Counted from the stretch's first letter, positions 54,021 to 63,897 are shown. The stretch is DNA of 64,000 bases from Hyphococcus sp. (GCA_021776415.1 JAJFFY010000044.1:100563-164562); one strand, 5' to 3'. The notes: generated by a model from the letters alone, not told the origin. Made by a program: numbers and translations.

Positions 54021-54752
54021 ATGACGCGCCTTGCGTTGGTTCGCCACGGCCAGAGCCAGTGGAATCTCGACAATCGGTTTACCGGCTGGGTGGATGTCGA
54101 CCTCACCGAAAAGGGCAGTGCGGAGGCGAAAAAGGCCGGCGCGCTGCTGCAGACGGTCGGGGGGGAATTTGACGCCTGCCATACCTCGGTCCAAAAACGG
54201 GCCATCCGCACGCTCTGGATCATGCTCGATGAAATGGACCACATGTGGCTGCCTGTGACGCGTTCCTGGCGGCTCAATGAGCGCCATTACGGTGCGCTTA
54301 CCGGGCTCAACAAAAAAGAAACCGCGGAAAAGCATGGGGCAGAGCAGGTCAAAGTTTGGCGGCGCAGCTATGCGACGCCGCCACCGCCGATGGCGCCGGA
54401 CAATCCCTATAATATGGCGAATGATCCGTGCTACCGGATGCTCGGGATCGATGTGCCCGTCGCTGAGTCGTTGCAACTGACGCTGGAGCGGGTCGCGCCC
54501 TATTTTGAAGCGGAGATCGCGCCGCAATTAAAGCTTGGTAAATCCCTGATCATCGCGGCCCATGGCAATTCATTGCGCGCGCTGGTGAAGTTATTGTTGA
54601 ACGTTTCGGACGATGACATCCTCCATGTGGAAATCCCAACCGGCAATCCGCTGCTGTTCGAATTTGAAGACCGCTCGATCCAGCCGACGACAGCGCATTA
54701 TCTTGATACGGAGCGTGCGCAACCATTGCCCCCGATTCCTGTTGCTGGGTAA
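54021..54752 (+). CDS. gpmA: 2,3-bisphosphoglycerate-dependent phosphoglycerate mutase
   Basis: Interconverts 3- and 2-phosphoglycerate in glycolysis. The 243-residue protein starts [29 protein letters not shown] with the phosphorylated His in RHG. It has [24 protein letters not shown] with the Glu and Arg of the active site, and [14 protein letters not shown] with the second His. Standard length. GAGGAGAG lies before the ATG. Other glycolytic genes are 4 kb away, not in the same operon. Confidence 0.97.
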   Translation: MTRLALVRHGQSQWNLDNRFTGWVDVDLTEKGSAEAKKAGALLQTVGGEFDACHTSVQKRAIRTLWIMLDEMDHMWLPVTRSWRLNERHYGALTGLNKKETAEKHGAEQVKVWRRSYATPPPPMAPDNPYNMANDPCYRMLGIDVPVAESLQLTLERVAPYFEAEIAPQLKLGKSLIIAAHGNSLRALVKLLLNVSDDDILHVEIPTGNPLLFEFEDRSIQPTTAHYLDTERAQPLPPIPVAG

Positions 54753-54807
54753 GTCAGGTCATATTATCAGTGTGCGACAGAGTAAGACCATATTGCTCAG
54801 AATTAAG

Positions 54808-54896
54808 AATTTATAAATTGGGTAAACTGATGGGTATAAAAGGCGTGAACGCCGAAATCCCCCAGGTTTACTGGGCCGGGGCTTAAGGCGCGCCAT
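54808..54896 (+). promoter_or_regulatory. structured, AT/GC-patterned leader before the signalling genes
   Basis: The 202-base gap after gpmA contains a 12-bp palindrome AATTTATAAATT (54808-54819). A tight hairpin GGCG-TGAA-CGCC follows (54842-54853), then a CCCAG-GTTTA-CTGGG hairpin (54861-54875) flanked by CC and GGGG. It could be a promoter plus structured leader for the next two genes, or a terminator region for gpmA without a T-run. No known riboswitch class fits. Confidence 0.35.
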
Positions 54897-54954
54897 ACGG
54901 ATTATTTACCTTAACCGCCTAACATCAAAAGCCAGTCAAGAATGATGTGCGGGC

Positions 54955-55494
54955 ATGGTTGCAATTGCTGAAATAGAAGAATTCGCCGCCTTTGAAATCT
55001 CCAGGGACCGGGATCAGTTCCTCCGTGAGCTGATACGCGAATTGTCCGGTGCGCTTGAGGAAGTTGTTGGCGTTGAAGACGCCGCCGGATTTATCAGCGT
55101 TGTTGGCGCCCGGCTCGGCGAGGTAATGAACGAGGAATATCGCACGCATGCGTGTGCAAAGTCTTTATCTCTTGAGCAAATCGCCGCCTGCCTGATTGAT
55201 TTGAAACAACGCATTCAAGGCGATTTTCAAGTCGAGTCCATAAGCACTGAGCGTATCGTTTTGGTCAATTCACGCTGTCCATTCGGTGACTACGTTAAAG
55301 GCCGTCCCTCCCTTTGCATGATGACGTCAAACGTATTCGGACGCATCGCAGCGGAAAATACTGGGTATGCGGAAGTGGCGATCCCAGAGGCGATCGCCAA
55401 GGGGGATGGGCGCTGCCGGGTTGTTGTTTCCTTTACGCCGACAAAAAATGGCACCGAAAAAGAAGGCGTGCGCGAATATTATGCGTGCGGCTGA
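54955..55494 (+). CDS. methanogen output domain 1-like sensor protein
   Basis: A 179-residue soluble protein. The N-terminal part is helical (DQFLRELIRELSGALEEVVG). The C-terminal part shows SRCPFGDYVKGRPSLCMMTS, then a GYAEVAIPEAIAKGDGRCRV segment, with three conserved-looking Cys. This matches the methanogen output domain 1 family, related in layout to V4R ligand or metal-binding domains. The function of the family is poorly known. Seven bases separate it from the hybrid histidine kinase, so the two form an operon and are likely partners in one pathway. Confidence 0.7.
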   Translation: MVAIAEIEEFAAFEISRDRDQFLRELIRELSGALEEVVGVEDAAGFISVVGARLGEVMNEEYRTHACAKSLSLEQIAACLIDLKQRIQGDFQVESISTERIVLVNSRCPFGDYVKGRPSLCMMTSNVFGRIAAENTGYAEVAIPEAIAKGDGRCRVVVSFTPTKNGTEKEGVREYYACG

Positions 55495-55501
55495 GGCGGC
55501 G

Positions 55502-57505
55502 ATGTTTGGAGAAATATTCGAACGCGCAAATGAAGCCTATTTAGTTCTAGACGACTGCCTCGCGGTTATAGATGTCAATCGCGCGGCCTCGAAATTGCTC
55601 AGTACAACAATTGATGTGCAGCGGCCGGTATTTGCGGAGCCATTGAATATGCGCGCCGCGATGGTGCGAGCGTCCTCCACTGGCGAATGGACGCCGCTTC
55701 GGGTTGAGCTGGCGGGGGCGGACCGCAAACATACGTTTGACGCCCGCCTTCGCCGTCTTCGTGATGAGCCTGGCATATCCCGCTATATCCTATCTCTCGA
55801 TAAGGAGGGTGCAGATAGAGGTGCGTTCAGGGCCTTACGGGAGGAAGTCATTCATGCGCATGCGCGAAGCATGGCGATTGAAGTGACAAAAAAACGCCTG
55901 GCGAATGTTATCGACGCCACCGAAGCGGGGTGCTGGGAATGGGATGTGAAATCCGGCGAGATCTGGGTGAACGATCATTGGCGTAATATGCTCGGCCTTG
56001 AAGGCGACAATGACGACACCTACTCGATCCATCAATGGAAGTTACTGTGCCATCCCGACGATCTTGGCAAAGGGTGGGCGCATATCAAGACGTGTTTGCG
56101 CGGGAAGGCGCAGATGCGCGTCCTGGAGGCGCGCGTTCGCCACGAAAAAGGCCACTGGGTGTGGGTTGCCATAAATAGCCGCATCGTTGAGCGCCATGGA
56201 GACGGCAGCCCGGCGGTGATTGCCGGGACCCAAGTCGACATTACCCAACGCATGGAGCATGAGCGTGCGCTGGAGGAAAAAACCGTTCAGGCCGAGGCGG
56301 CAAATATTGCAAAAAGCCAATTTCTGGCGACGATGAGCCATGAATTGCGGACCCCCATGAACGGTGTATTAGGCATGCTGGACGTGGTGCTGAAAACGCC
56401 GCTAACGGAGCAGCAAGAGGACTATATCGATGTTGCGCGGTCATCCGCGCAATCACTCTTGCGCGTATTGAACGATGTTCTTGATTTTTCGAAACTCGAG
56501 GCGGGCGCGGTCGAAATTGAGAATACTCCTTATTCACCTTCTCATTTGATCGATCAGGTGGCGGCTCTCTTGCGTCCGAGGGCGGAAGAAAAAGGATTAC
56601 AGCTTACCGTCGACACGGGTTTAGACATTCCCGAAATGCTCGTCGGCGATTCCGTGCGGCTGCGGCAGGTGCTCGTTAATCTTATTGGCAACGCTATAAA
56701 ATTTACCGATCGGGGCCGCGTTGAAGTCTCGGCGGGCGTGGGGAAAACGCGCAATTCAGATCAGTTGATGATCACGATTCGCGATACCGGGATCGGCATT
56801 TCGGAAGCAGCGACGCCCAAGCTCTTCAAACATTTTGCGCAAGCCGATTCCTCGATGAGCCGCCGCTTCGGCGGGGCCGGGCTTGGGCTGGTTATCTGCA
56901 AACAAATTGTCGAGCTCATGGGCGGTGAAATAGGCGTCCGCAGCGAGGAAAGAATTGGTAGCGCATTTTGGATCACGATCCCGGCCCGCATACCGGCAGA
57001 TTGCGATGTGAAGAGCGCCGACAGGAGCGACAAGAATATGGCGAGCGAGGCCATGCCCGCCGCCCGGGCAATGCACATTCTCGCGGCGGACGATCATCCG
57101 GTGAACCAACAGGTGCTCAAGCTGTTTCTGGCGTCCGCAGGCCATGAAGTCGTGATGGTTGAAAACGGACAATTGGCGGTTGAGGCTATGGATATGCATT
57201 CCTTTGACGCCATCATTATGGATATCGAGATGCCGGTCATGGACGGCGTCGCCGCGACGAAGGCAATACGTGCGCGCACTGGCGCTGACAGTGAAACGCC
57301 GATTATCGCGGTGACGGCGCACGCGTTGTCTGGCGACCGGGAGAAATATCTCGACGCCGGCATGAATGATTACGTCAGCAAGCCGTTCAATCAGGAAGAG
57401 CTTCAGGCGGCGCTGGCGCGCGTTGTTGAGGGCAGGGCGGTTGATCATGCGGACACGCGAACAGAACGCGCCGAAAATGCGACCGTTGCAGCTTCTGCCA
57501 GGTGA
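55502..57505 (+). CDS. hybrid histidine kinase/response regulator with PAS domains
   Basis: A 667-residue cytoplasmic sensor kinase. An N-terminal PAS-like segment (EIFERANEAYLVLDDCLAVIDVNRAAS) is followed by a second PAS (LANVIDATEAGCWEWDVKSG, ending AGTQVDITQRMEHE). Then come HisKA with FLATMSHELRTPMNGVLGML (phospho-His), the HATPase with VNLIGNAIKFTDRG, RDTGIGISEA and RRFGGAGLGLVICKQIVELMGG, and a C-terminal receiver with AADDHPVNQQ, MDIEMPVMDG (phospho-Asp) and VTAHALSGDREK. No membrane helices. The ATG at 55502 follows GAGG and lies 7 bases after the previous gene; the frame is open further up. No DNA-binding output is present. Confidence 0.93.
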   Translation: MFGEIFERANEAYLVLDDCLAVIDVNRAASKLLSTTIDVQRPVFAEPLNMRAAMVRASSTGEWTPLRVELAGADRKHTFDARLRRLRDEPGISRYILSLDKEGADRGAFRALREEVIHAHARSMAIEVTKKRLANVIDATEAGCWEWDVKSGEIWVNDHWRNMLGLEGDNDDTYSIHQWKLLCHPDDLGKGWAHIKTCLRGKAQMRVLEARVRHEKGHWVWVAINSRIVERHGDGSPAVIAGTQVDITQRMEHERALEEKTVQAEAANIAKSQFLATMSHELRTPMNGVLGMLDVVLKTPLTEQQEDYIDVARSSAQSLLRVLNDVLDFSKLEAGAVEIENTPYSPSHLIDQVAALLRPRAEEKGLQLTVDTGLDIPEMLVGDSVRLRQVLVNLIGNAIKFTDRGRVEVSAGVGKTRNSDQLMITIRDTGIGISEAATPKLFKHFAQADSSMSRRFGGAGLGLVICKQIVELMGGEIGVRSEERIGSAFWITIPARIPADCDVKSADRSDKNMASEAMPAARAMHILAADDHPVNQQVLKLFLASAGHEVVMVENGQLAVEAMDMHSFDAIIMDIEMPVMDGVAATKAIRARTGADSETPIIAVTAHALSGDREKYLDAGMNDYVSKPFNQEELQAALARVVEGRAVDHADTRTERAENATVAASAR

Positions 57506-57591
57506 GTAAATTCAGTTGCCCACGCCCCTCTGGCCTGCGCAAACACCATGGCCGTCAAAATAATGGCTCGGCCTATCGCAAAAAAGCCAGC

Positions 57592-57921
57592 TCAAGCCTC
57601 TTCGAGGCGGTCGCCGATTTCGTTGACGCGGGCGACGGCGGCTTCAATGGCGCGGCTGGCGGCGCCGGCGGTGCCCGGGTCGAGGTTGTCGGTTGCATCT
57701 TCTAGGTCTGATGTTCGCGCCTTGGCCTCAAACAGCTCGTCGCAGACCGTCAGCGCCGATAACAACATCAGTCTTGCGTCGCCAATTTGCCCAAGCTCCT
57801 TAGCGAGGTCTGTGACATGGCGATCAAAATATGCGGCCAGTTCATGCAAGCGGGCTTCCTGACCGTCATCACATGTGATCCGGAATTCGCGCCCGTTCAG
57901 TTGAATTTCCACTTGGGCCAT
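57592..57921 (-). CDS. zapA: cell division protein ZapA
   Basis: Bundles FtsZ filaments at the Z ring. The 109-residue protein begins MAQVEIQLNGREFRITCDDGQEARLHELAAYFDRHV, which is the ZapA N-terminal domain, followed by GDARLMLLSALTVCDELFEA and a coiled-coil tail. It starts 4 bases after the DUF4164 gene. The zapA/DUF4164 pair divergent from tkt is a conserved alphaproteobacterial arrangement; I looked for 6S RNA downstream of zapA and did not see it. Confidence 0.93.
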   Translation of the reverse strand: MAQVEIQLNGREFRITCDDGQEARLHELAAYFDRHVTDLAKELGQIGDARLMLLSALTVCDELFEAKARTSDLEDATDNLDPGTAGAASRAIEAAVARVNEIGDRLEEA

Positions 57922-57925
57922 CGTT

Positions 57926-58159
57926 TCAGCCTTTTCCGTTTGCCGGGTTGTTGTCCAAAAGCGCTTTTATATCGCTGATTGCCGCGCCAACGCCTTGAGC
58001 GGCGGTTTCCGCATGCGCGCGCGCGGTCTGGGCCTGGCGGCGGGCGGCGACGATCTCGTCACTGCTGGCGGCGTGGTCGTCAAACTTGCCGTCGATTTTG
58101 GCTTCGAGAGTGTCGAGCGCATTAGCGAGGTCGATAACGGCTTTTTCTATCACAGACAT
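57926..58159 (-). CDS. DUF4164-family protein
   Basis: A 77-residue coiled-coil protein beginning MSVIEKAVIDLANALDTLEAKIDGKFDD, with an amphipathic helix over nearly its whole length. It matches the short DUF4164 family that precedes zapA in alphaproteobacteria. Its role, perhaps in division, is unknown. The ATG at 58159 is chosen; an open frame continues to 58198. Confidence 0.8.
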   Translation of the reverse strand: MSVIEKAVIDLANALDTLEAKIDGKFDDHAASSDEIVAARRQAQTARAHAETAAQGVGAAISDIKALLDNNPANGKG

Positions 58160-58352
58160 CAGGGCGCCTATCCGGGTTAGGGAGTTAAACAACGCCAATC
58201 TGACGGGCGCGGTTGATTCTGTCCAGCGCCGTCGCGATGTGGGCGCGGAGCCCCGCCTGGGGACAATTTGCGCCCCTTGACCCGTAATCCGCCCCGATGC
58301 ATGAAGCGACGAATAGATTGTCCCGGTTTTGCCCGGTATCAGAGGAATTTAG

Positions 58353-60338
58353 ATGTCTGGAAACCCGACCGCCGACGTCGATTTTTCGCAGATGGCAAAC
58401 GCAATCCGGGCGCTTACCATGGACGCTGTGGAAAAAGCCAAATCCGGCCATCCGGGCATGCCCATGGGCATGGCCGATGTTGCGACCGTTTTGTTCACCG
58501 AGTTCTTGAAGTTCGACGCGGGCGATCCTTCCTGGCCGGATCGCGACCGGTTCGTTTTGTCCGCCGGCCACGGGTCGATGTTGATTTATTCGCTCGGCTA
58601 TCTCCTCGGCTATGAGGGCATGTCGATTGAGGACATCAAAAATTTCCGCCAGTTGGGCGCGAAGACGGCGGGTCACCCCGAATATGGCCATGCGCCGGCG
58701 GTTGAGACCACTACCGGCCCGCTCGGCCAAGGGCTCGGCAACGCCGTCGGCATGGCGCTCGCCGAGGCGCATTTAAATGCGCGGTTCGGAGATGGTCTGG
58801 TCGATCATCATACCTATGTCATCGCCGGCGATGGTTGCTTGATGGAAGGGATCAGCCAAGAGGCGATTTCGCTTGCCGGTCATTTGAAGCTCCGTAAGCT
58901 GATTGTTCTGTTTGACGATAATGATATTTCTATCGATGGGCCGATTTCACTTTCTGACTCAACCAATCAGTTAGAGCGCTTTGCCGCATCGGGCTGGGCG
59001 ACGGCGCGGGTGGATGGTCATGACCGGAGCGCTATCGCTGCGGCTATCGAGGCTGCACAAGGGTCTGATCGCCCGACATTGATCGCATGCAAAACCCAGA
59101 TTGGCTTTGGTGCGCCGAACAAAAGCGGCAAGGCCGCCGCTCATGGCTCGCCCCTGGGCGCCGAGGAAATCGCCGGCGCCCGCAAGGCGCTGGACTGGTC
59201 GCATCCGCCATTTGAAATTCCCGAACCAATCTTAAGCGCCTGGCGCGAGGCTGGCGCGCGCGGGCGAGATGGTCGCAACGCGTGGGGGCAACGCTTCGGG
59301 AACGACGCCAATTGCGAAGCGATGCGCATAGCGCTTGCGGGCGATTATGCTGGCCGCTTATCGCCGGCGATCCGCGCCCACAAAGCCGCGCTGGTCATTG
59401 AGCCGAAGAAGGTTGCAACCCGCAAAGCCTCCGAAATGGCGCTTGAGGTTGTCAACAGCGTTATTGATGAGACGGTTGGCGGTTCGGCCGACCTTACCGG
59501 ATCGAACAACACCAAGACCAAGGGCATCGATATTCTTGATGCGGAGAATTATGCCGGCCGGTATCTCCATTACGGCATACGCGAGCACGGCATGGCGGCG
59601 GCGATGAACGGCATGGCGCTGCATGGCGGCGTGATCCCTTATGGCGGCGCATTTATGGTGTTTGCGGATTATTGCCGCCCATCCATACGGCTTGCAGCCC
59701 TGATGGGGTTGCGCGTGATTTATGTCATGACCCACGATTCCATTGGCCTTGGCGAGGATGGGCCCACCCACCAGCCGGTCGAGCATCTGGCGAGCTTGCG
59801 CGCGATCCCCAACCTCAACGTGTTTCGCCCCTGCGATCCGGTAGAAACCGTCGAGTGCTGGGAGGTTGCGTTGAAGAATATTGCAACGCCATCGGTGATT
59901 GCGCTGACCCGCCAGGCGCTGGAGCCGGCGCGCCTCACTGAGGAAGATAACAATCTTTCCGGGCGCGGCGCTTATATTATCGCCGATGAAGCGGCCTATG
60001 ATGCAACGATTATCGCCACCGGCTCCGAAGTTGAGATCGCCATGGCGGCGCGATTGAGGCTGGCGGGCGAGGGAGTAAAAGTGCGCGTCGTCAGCGCGCC
60101 ATCGTTTGAGTTGTTCTCAATGCAGCCGGAGAGCTACCGGCTGGAAGTCCTTGGCGACAAACCGCGTGTTGGTATCGAGGCGGCGATCCGTCAAGGCTGG
60201 GACCAGTTCCTGCGCCTTAAAGACGGGTTCATCGGCATGACCGGCTTTGGCGGCTCCGCCCCGGCGACGGATTTATATAAACATTTCGGGATTACCGCGG
60301 ACGCGGTTGTCGGTGAAGTCAAAAGACTAATTGGTTAG
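58353..60338 (+). CDS. tkt: transketolase
   Basis: Transfers two-carbon units between sugar phosphates in the pentose phosphate pathway. The 661-residue protein has [26 protein letters not shown] at the start, [20 protein letters not shown], the thiamine diphosphate motif [23 protein letters not shown]-like SADLTGSN and the HEHGM-type [20 protein letters not shown]. Standard length. AGAGGAA lies before the ATG. First gene of tkt-gap-pgk-fba. Confidence 0.98.
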   Translation: MSGNPTADVDFSQMANAIRALTMDAVEKAKSGHPGMPMGMADVATVLFTEFLKFDAGDPSWPDRDRFVLSAGHGSMLIYSLGYLLGYEGMSIEDIKNFRQLGAKTAGHPEYGHAPAVETTTGPLGQGLGNAVGMALAEAHLNARFGDGLVDHHTYVIAGDGCLMEGISQEAISLAGHLKLRKLIVLFDDNDISIDGPISLSDSTNQLERFAASGWATARVDGHDRSAIAAAIEAAQGSDRPTLIACKTQIGFGAPNKSGKAAAHGSPLGAEEIAGARKALDWSHPPFEIPEPILSAWREAGARGRDGRNAWGQRFGNDANCEAMRIALAGDYAGRLSPAIRAHKAALVIEPKKVATRKASEMALEVVNSVIDETVGGSADLTGSNNTKTKGIDILDAENYAGRYLHYGIREHGMAAAMNGMALHGGVIPYGGAFMVFADYCRPSIRLAALMGLRVIYVMTHDSIGLGEDGPTHQPVEHLASLRAIPNLNVFRPCDPVETVECWEVALKNIATPSVIALTRQALEPARLTEEDNNLSGRGAYIIADEAAYDATIIATGSEVEIAMAARLRLAGEGVKVRVVSAPSFELFSMQPESYRLEVLGDKPRVGIEAAIRQGWDQFLRLKDGFIGMTGFGGSAPATDLYKHFGITADAVVGEVKRLIG

Positions 60339-60347
60339 GAGAATTTG

Positions 60348-61355
60348 ATGGCGTTGAAAATTGCAATTAACGGTTTTGGGCGGATCGGGCGGCTGGCTTT
60401 GCGTTCCATTGTTGAAAATGGCCGCAAGGGTGTTGACGTGGTTGCGATCAACGATCTTGGCCCTGTTGATGCGAATGCGCATCTCGTTCAGTATGACTCC
60501 GTGCACGGACGCTTTCCTCATGAGGTAAGGGTTGCCAACGACACGATCGATGTGGGCATGGGGCCGATCAAGGTGATCGCCGAGCGCGACCCGACAAAAT
60601 TGCCCTGGGGTGAGATGGGCGTTGATGTCGTGTTTGAATGCACCGGCATTTTTGCCGCGCGCGACAAAGCGGCGATGCATCTGGAAGCTGGCGCCAAGCG
60701 GGTTTTAGTCTCCGCACCGGCGTCCGGCGCAGACAAGACCATCGTTTACGGCGTTAATCATGGCGCCTTGACGGCGGACGATGTTGTCGTCTCCAACGCC
60801 TCTTGCACCACCAATTGCCTTGCGCCGGTTGCAAAAATTCTGAATGACACTGTCGGCATTGAGCATGGCTATATGACGACAATCCACTCCTATACCGGCG
60901 ATCAGCCGACGCTTGATACGTTGCATAAGGATCTTTATCGTGCCCGGGGCGCGGCGACCAACATGATCCCGACCTCAACAGGCGCGGCAAAGGCGGTGGG
61001 AATTGTCCTGCCCGAACTCAACGGCAAGCTCGACGGCTCTTCGATCCGCGTGCCGACAGCCAATGTCTCGGTGATCGATCTGGTGTTTACCCCGAAACGG
61101 GAAACCACCGCTGAAGAGATCAACAACGCGATGGTCGAGGCTGCAAACGGCGCCCTGCGCGGCATTCTTGCCGTCACCGACAAGCCGCTGGTCTCATCCG
61201 ATTTCAACCACGACCCGCATTCATCGACATTCGCCTTGCCGCAAACTCAAGTGATGGACGGCAAGTTGGTGCGTGTTCTTTCCTGGTATGACAATGAATG
61301 GGGATTTTCTACGCGGATGACCGATACGGCGCTGGAAATGGCGAAGCATCTTTAG
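60348..61355 (+). CDS. gap: glyceraldehyde-3-phosphate dehydrogenase
   Basis: Oxidises and phosphorylates glyceraldehyde-3-phosphate using NAD(P). The 335-residue protein starts MALKIAINGFGRIGRLALRS and has the catalytic Cys in SNASCTTNCLAPVAKIL, the HSYTGDQPTLD loop and WYDNEWGFSTRM at the end. Standard length. The ATG at 60348 is preceded by TAGGAGAA; an in-frame TTG three bases upstream is unlikely to be used. It lies 9 bases after tkt. Confidence 0.98.
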   Translation: MALKIAINGFGRIGRLALRSIVENGRKGVDVVAINDLGPVDANAHLVQYDSVHGRFPHEVRVANDTIDVGMGPIKVIAERDPTKLPWGEMGVDVVFECTGIFAARDKAAMHLEAGAKRVLVSAPASGADKTIVYGVNHGALTADDVVVSNASCTTNCLAPVAKILNDTVGIEHGYMTTIHSYTGDQPTLDTLHKDLYRARGAATNMIPTSTGAAKAVGIVLPELNGKLDGSSIRVPTANVSVIDLVFTPKRETTAEEINNAMVEAANGALRGILAVTDKPLVSSDFNHDPHSSTFALPQTQVMDGKLVRVLSWYDNEWGFSTRMTDTALEMAKHL

Positions 61356-61364
61356 AGGGCAGCC

Positions 61365-62585
61365 GTGACCGTTTACCGAACGCTTGATGATCTCGATGTC
61401 GCCGGCAAGACTGTGCTGGTGCGGGTCGATTTCAATGTGCCGATGAAAGATGGCGCGGTGAGTGATGCAACCCGCATCGACCGCGCCTTACCGACCATTC
61501 AGGAGCTGTCGAAAAAGGGCGCCAAAACGCTTCTTCTGTCGCATTATGGCCGTCCCAAGGGCAAAGCCGATCCGGAACTGACTTTAAAGCCGGTGCGCAA
61601 GGTGCTGAGCGACAAGCTTGGCGGGCCGGTTGAGTTTGCTGAGGATTGCATCGGCGATGGAGCCCGCAAGGTCGCCAAGCGTTTAATCGACGGCGATGTG
61701 GCGCTGTTGGAAAATACTCGTTTTCATCCGGGTGAAGAGCAAAATGACTTTGCATTCGCCCGCCAGCTTGCCGAACTGGGTGACATCTACGTCAATGATG
61801 CGTTTTCCGCAGCACATCGCGCCCATGCCTCGACGGTGGGGATTGCGTATGTGCTCCCATCAGCGGTGGGCCGGGCAATGGAGCGCGAGCTTGATTATCT
61901 GAAGGCGGCGTTGTCGGAACCGGTGCGGCCGTTAATGGCGGTGGTGGGCGGCGCCAAAGTCTCAACCAAAATTGAGCTACTGCTCAATCTTGTCAGCCGC
62001 GCCGATATTTTGGCTGTCGGCGGCGGCATGGCCAACACATTTTTATATGCGCAAGGTCAAAGTGTCGGCAAATCATTATGTGAGCCGGATCTTGCGGCGA
62101 CCGCGCTGGAAATTATTGCGCAGGCCGAGCAATCGGGGTGCGACCTCGTCTTGCCGGTCGATGTGGTGGTCGCTAAGGAATTTGCTGAGGGCGCTGATCG
62201 CGAGGTGCGCGCGTCGGACGCCGTCCTTGCCGACGAAATGGTCCTCGACCTTGGGCCGGAGACCACCGATCTTATTGCTGCAAAGATCGAGAGTGCAAAA
62301 ACTCTGGTCTGGAACGGGCCGCTCGGCGCCTTCGAAATCAAACCGTTCGATACCGCAACGGTAGAGGCGGCTCGGTTCGCCGCCCGACGCGTTAAGGAAG
62401 ATGGCCTTGTCGCCGTCGCCGGCGGCGGCGATACGGTGGCGGCGCTCAGCGCTGCCGGCGTTGTCAAAGATTTCACCTATGTGTCGACTGCGGGCGGTGC
62501 ATTTCTTGAATGGCTGGAAGGCAAAACATTGCCGGGGATCGCAGCGCTTGAAGCGTCGGCGGCAAAACAAACAGATGGGGCGTAG
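61365..62585 (+). CDS. pgk: phosphoglycerate kinase
   Basis: Transfers phosphate from 1,3-bisphosphoglycerate to ADP. The 406-residue protein has VLVRVDFNVPMKDG near residue 18, LLLSHYGRPKGK, ENTRFHPGEEQND, VNDAFSAAHRAHAS and VAGGGDTVAALSAAG. Standard length. The start codon is GTG at 61365, with GAGGGCAG upstream. It lies 9 bases after gap. Confidence 0.98.
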   Translation: MTVYRTLDDLDVAGKTVLVRVDFNVPMKDGAVSDATRIDRALPTIQELSKKGAKTLLLSHYGRPKGKADPELTLKPVRKVLSDKLGGPVEFAEDCIGDGARKVAKRLIDGDVALLENTRFHPGEEQNDFAFARQLAELGDIYVNDAFSAAHRAHASTVGIAYVLPSAVGRAMERELDYLKAALSEPVRPLMAVVGGAKVSTKIELLLNLVSRADILAVGGGMANTFLYAQGQSVGKSLCEPDLAATALEIIAQAEQSGCDLVLPVDVVVAKEFAEGADREVRASDAVLADEMVLDLGPETTDLIAAKIESAKTLVWNGPLGAFEIKPFDTATVEAARFAARRVKEDGLVAVAGGGDTVAALSAAGVVKDFTYVSTAGGAFLEWLEGKTLPGIAALEASAAKQTDGA

Positions 62586-62588
62586 AAA

Positions 62589-63620
62589 ATGGATCTGACG
62601 GCGCTAAATAAAATAGCAACAGCAATGGTCGCGCCCGGCAAGGGCATTCTTGCGGCGGATGAATCTTCCGGCACGATCAAGAAGCGTTTCGATGCCATTG
62701 ATACGCAATCGACCGAAGACAATCGTCGCGACTATCGCGAAATGCTGTTCCGTACGGATACGGCGATGCGCGAGCATGTTTCCGGCGTGATTTTGTTCGA
62801 TGAAACCATTCGCCAGAAAGCGGCGGATGGGACGGCGCTGGTCAAGCTGATTGAAGATGCAGGCTCCATTCCCGGGATCAAGGTCGATAAGGGCGCCCAT
62901 CCGCTCGCCGGAGCGCCTGGAGAAAAAATAACCGAAGGCCTCGACGGCCTACGCGATCGCCTCAACGAATATTACAAACTCGGCGCACGGTTCGCTAAAT
63001 GGCGTGCGGTGATAGATATTGCCGGAGACGAAATTCCATCCGGCTACTGTATATCGGCGAATGTCCACGCATTGGCGCGCTATGCGGCGCTATGCCAGGA
63101 AGCCAACATCGTCCCGATTGTTGAGCCGGAAGTGTTGATGGATGGCGGTCATGATATTGATCGCTGCTATGACGTCACCGAGTTCACATTAAAGTCGCTG
63201 TTTGACGAGCTCTATGCGCAAGATGTGGCGCTAGAGGGAGCGATCCTTAAACCGAATATGGTGATCTCCGGTAAGAAATGTGCGACGCGAGCAAGCGTCG
63301 ATGAAGTTGCCGAGATGACTGTTCGAGTGTTGCGCGCCAGTGTGCCGGCGGCGCTGCCGGGCATCGTTTTCCTCTCCGGCGGTCAGTCCGACACTGAAGC
63401 CACCGCGCATCTCAATGCGATGAATGCAGAGTATAAAGACAAAATGCCATGGGCGGTGTCGTTTTCCTATGGCCGCGCCTTGCAGGCCGCGCCTTTGAAA
63501 GCATGGGGCGGGAAGGCGGAAAATGTTGCGGCCGCGCAAGCCGCGTTTGCGCACCGTGCGAAAATGAACAGCCTTGCACAACTTGGCGACTGGTCCGAAG
63601 GGCTGGAAAGCGCGGGCTAG
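62589..63620 (+). CDS. fba: class I fructose-bisphosphate aldolase
   Basis: Cleaves fructose-1,6-bisphosphate through a Schiff base. The 343-residue protein carries GKGILAADESSGTIKKRFD near residue 20, a hallmark of class I aldolases, then ANVHALARYAALCQEANIVPIVEPEVLMDG, and AILKPNMVISGKKC with the Schiff-base Lys. Class II zinc motifs are absent. It starts three bases after pgk and is the last gene of the operon. Class I aldolases also serve in gluconeogenesis. Confidence 0.97.
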   Translation: MDLTALNKIATAMVAPGKGILAADESSGTIKKRFDAIDTQSTEDNRRDYREMLFRTDTAMREHVSGVILFDETIRQKAADGTALVKLIEDAGSIPGIKVDKGAHPLAGAPGEKITEGLDGLRDRLNEYYKLGARFAKWRAVIDIAGDEIPSGYCISANVHALARYAALCQEANIVPIVEPEVLMDGGHDIDRCYDVTEFTLKSLFDELYAQDVALEGAILKPNMVISGKKCATRASVDEVAEMTVRVLRASVPAALPGIVFLSGGQSDTEATAHLNAMNAEYKDKMPWAVSFSYGRALQAAPLKAWGGKAENVAAAQAAFAHRAKMNSLAQLGDWSEGLESAG

Positions 63621-63685
63621 GGTTCGGGCGAGGCGTTCGCCCCGTCTGATAAGATTTCACCTCACTGTAAGGGATACCCCCCTCC

Positions 63686-63854
63686 GTCCCTTCGGGACAC
63701 CTCCCCCGTAAACGGGGGAGGAATTAGGTTGTGCTTGAGGTGAGCTCTTTCTTCCCCCGCCTGCGGGGGAAGTGGCCGCGTAGCGGTCGAAGGGGGCTTC
63801 TTCTCTGCCGTCATCCCGGATGCAATGCAGCGCCGCGCGGCACACGGGATGACG
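63686..63854. repeat. cluster of intergenic hairpin repeats downstream of fba
   Basis: Perfect stem-loops at 63686-63698 (GTCCC/GGGAC), 63701-63720 (CTCCCCCGT/ACGGGGGAG), 63751-63772 (CTTCCCCCGC/GCGGGGGAAG) and 63776-63786 (CCGC/GCGG), then a long imperfect one whose ends are CGTCATCCCG (63809-63818) and CGGGATGACG (63845-63854). This mosaic of C/G-rich palindromes resembles REP/BIME-type and CGTCATCCCG-type intergenic repeats of alphaproteobacteria. Confidence 0.7.
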
Positions 63855-63897
63855 ATTTTCACTGCGCCCTGCGCTGATGATAAGACCATTCCGAGGC

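Noticed and set aside
54827..54857. Hammerhead-ribozyme-like CTGATGG...GAAA pattern
   Set aside because: The core has G where A is required, the stem does not abut the core, and the flanking stems I and III cannot be formed.
57506..57591. 6S RNA (ssrS), often found downstream of zapA in alphaproteobacteria
   Set aside because: The gap is only 86 bases and shows no long bulged hairpin; the kinase gene follows on the other strand.
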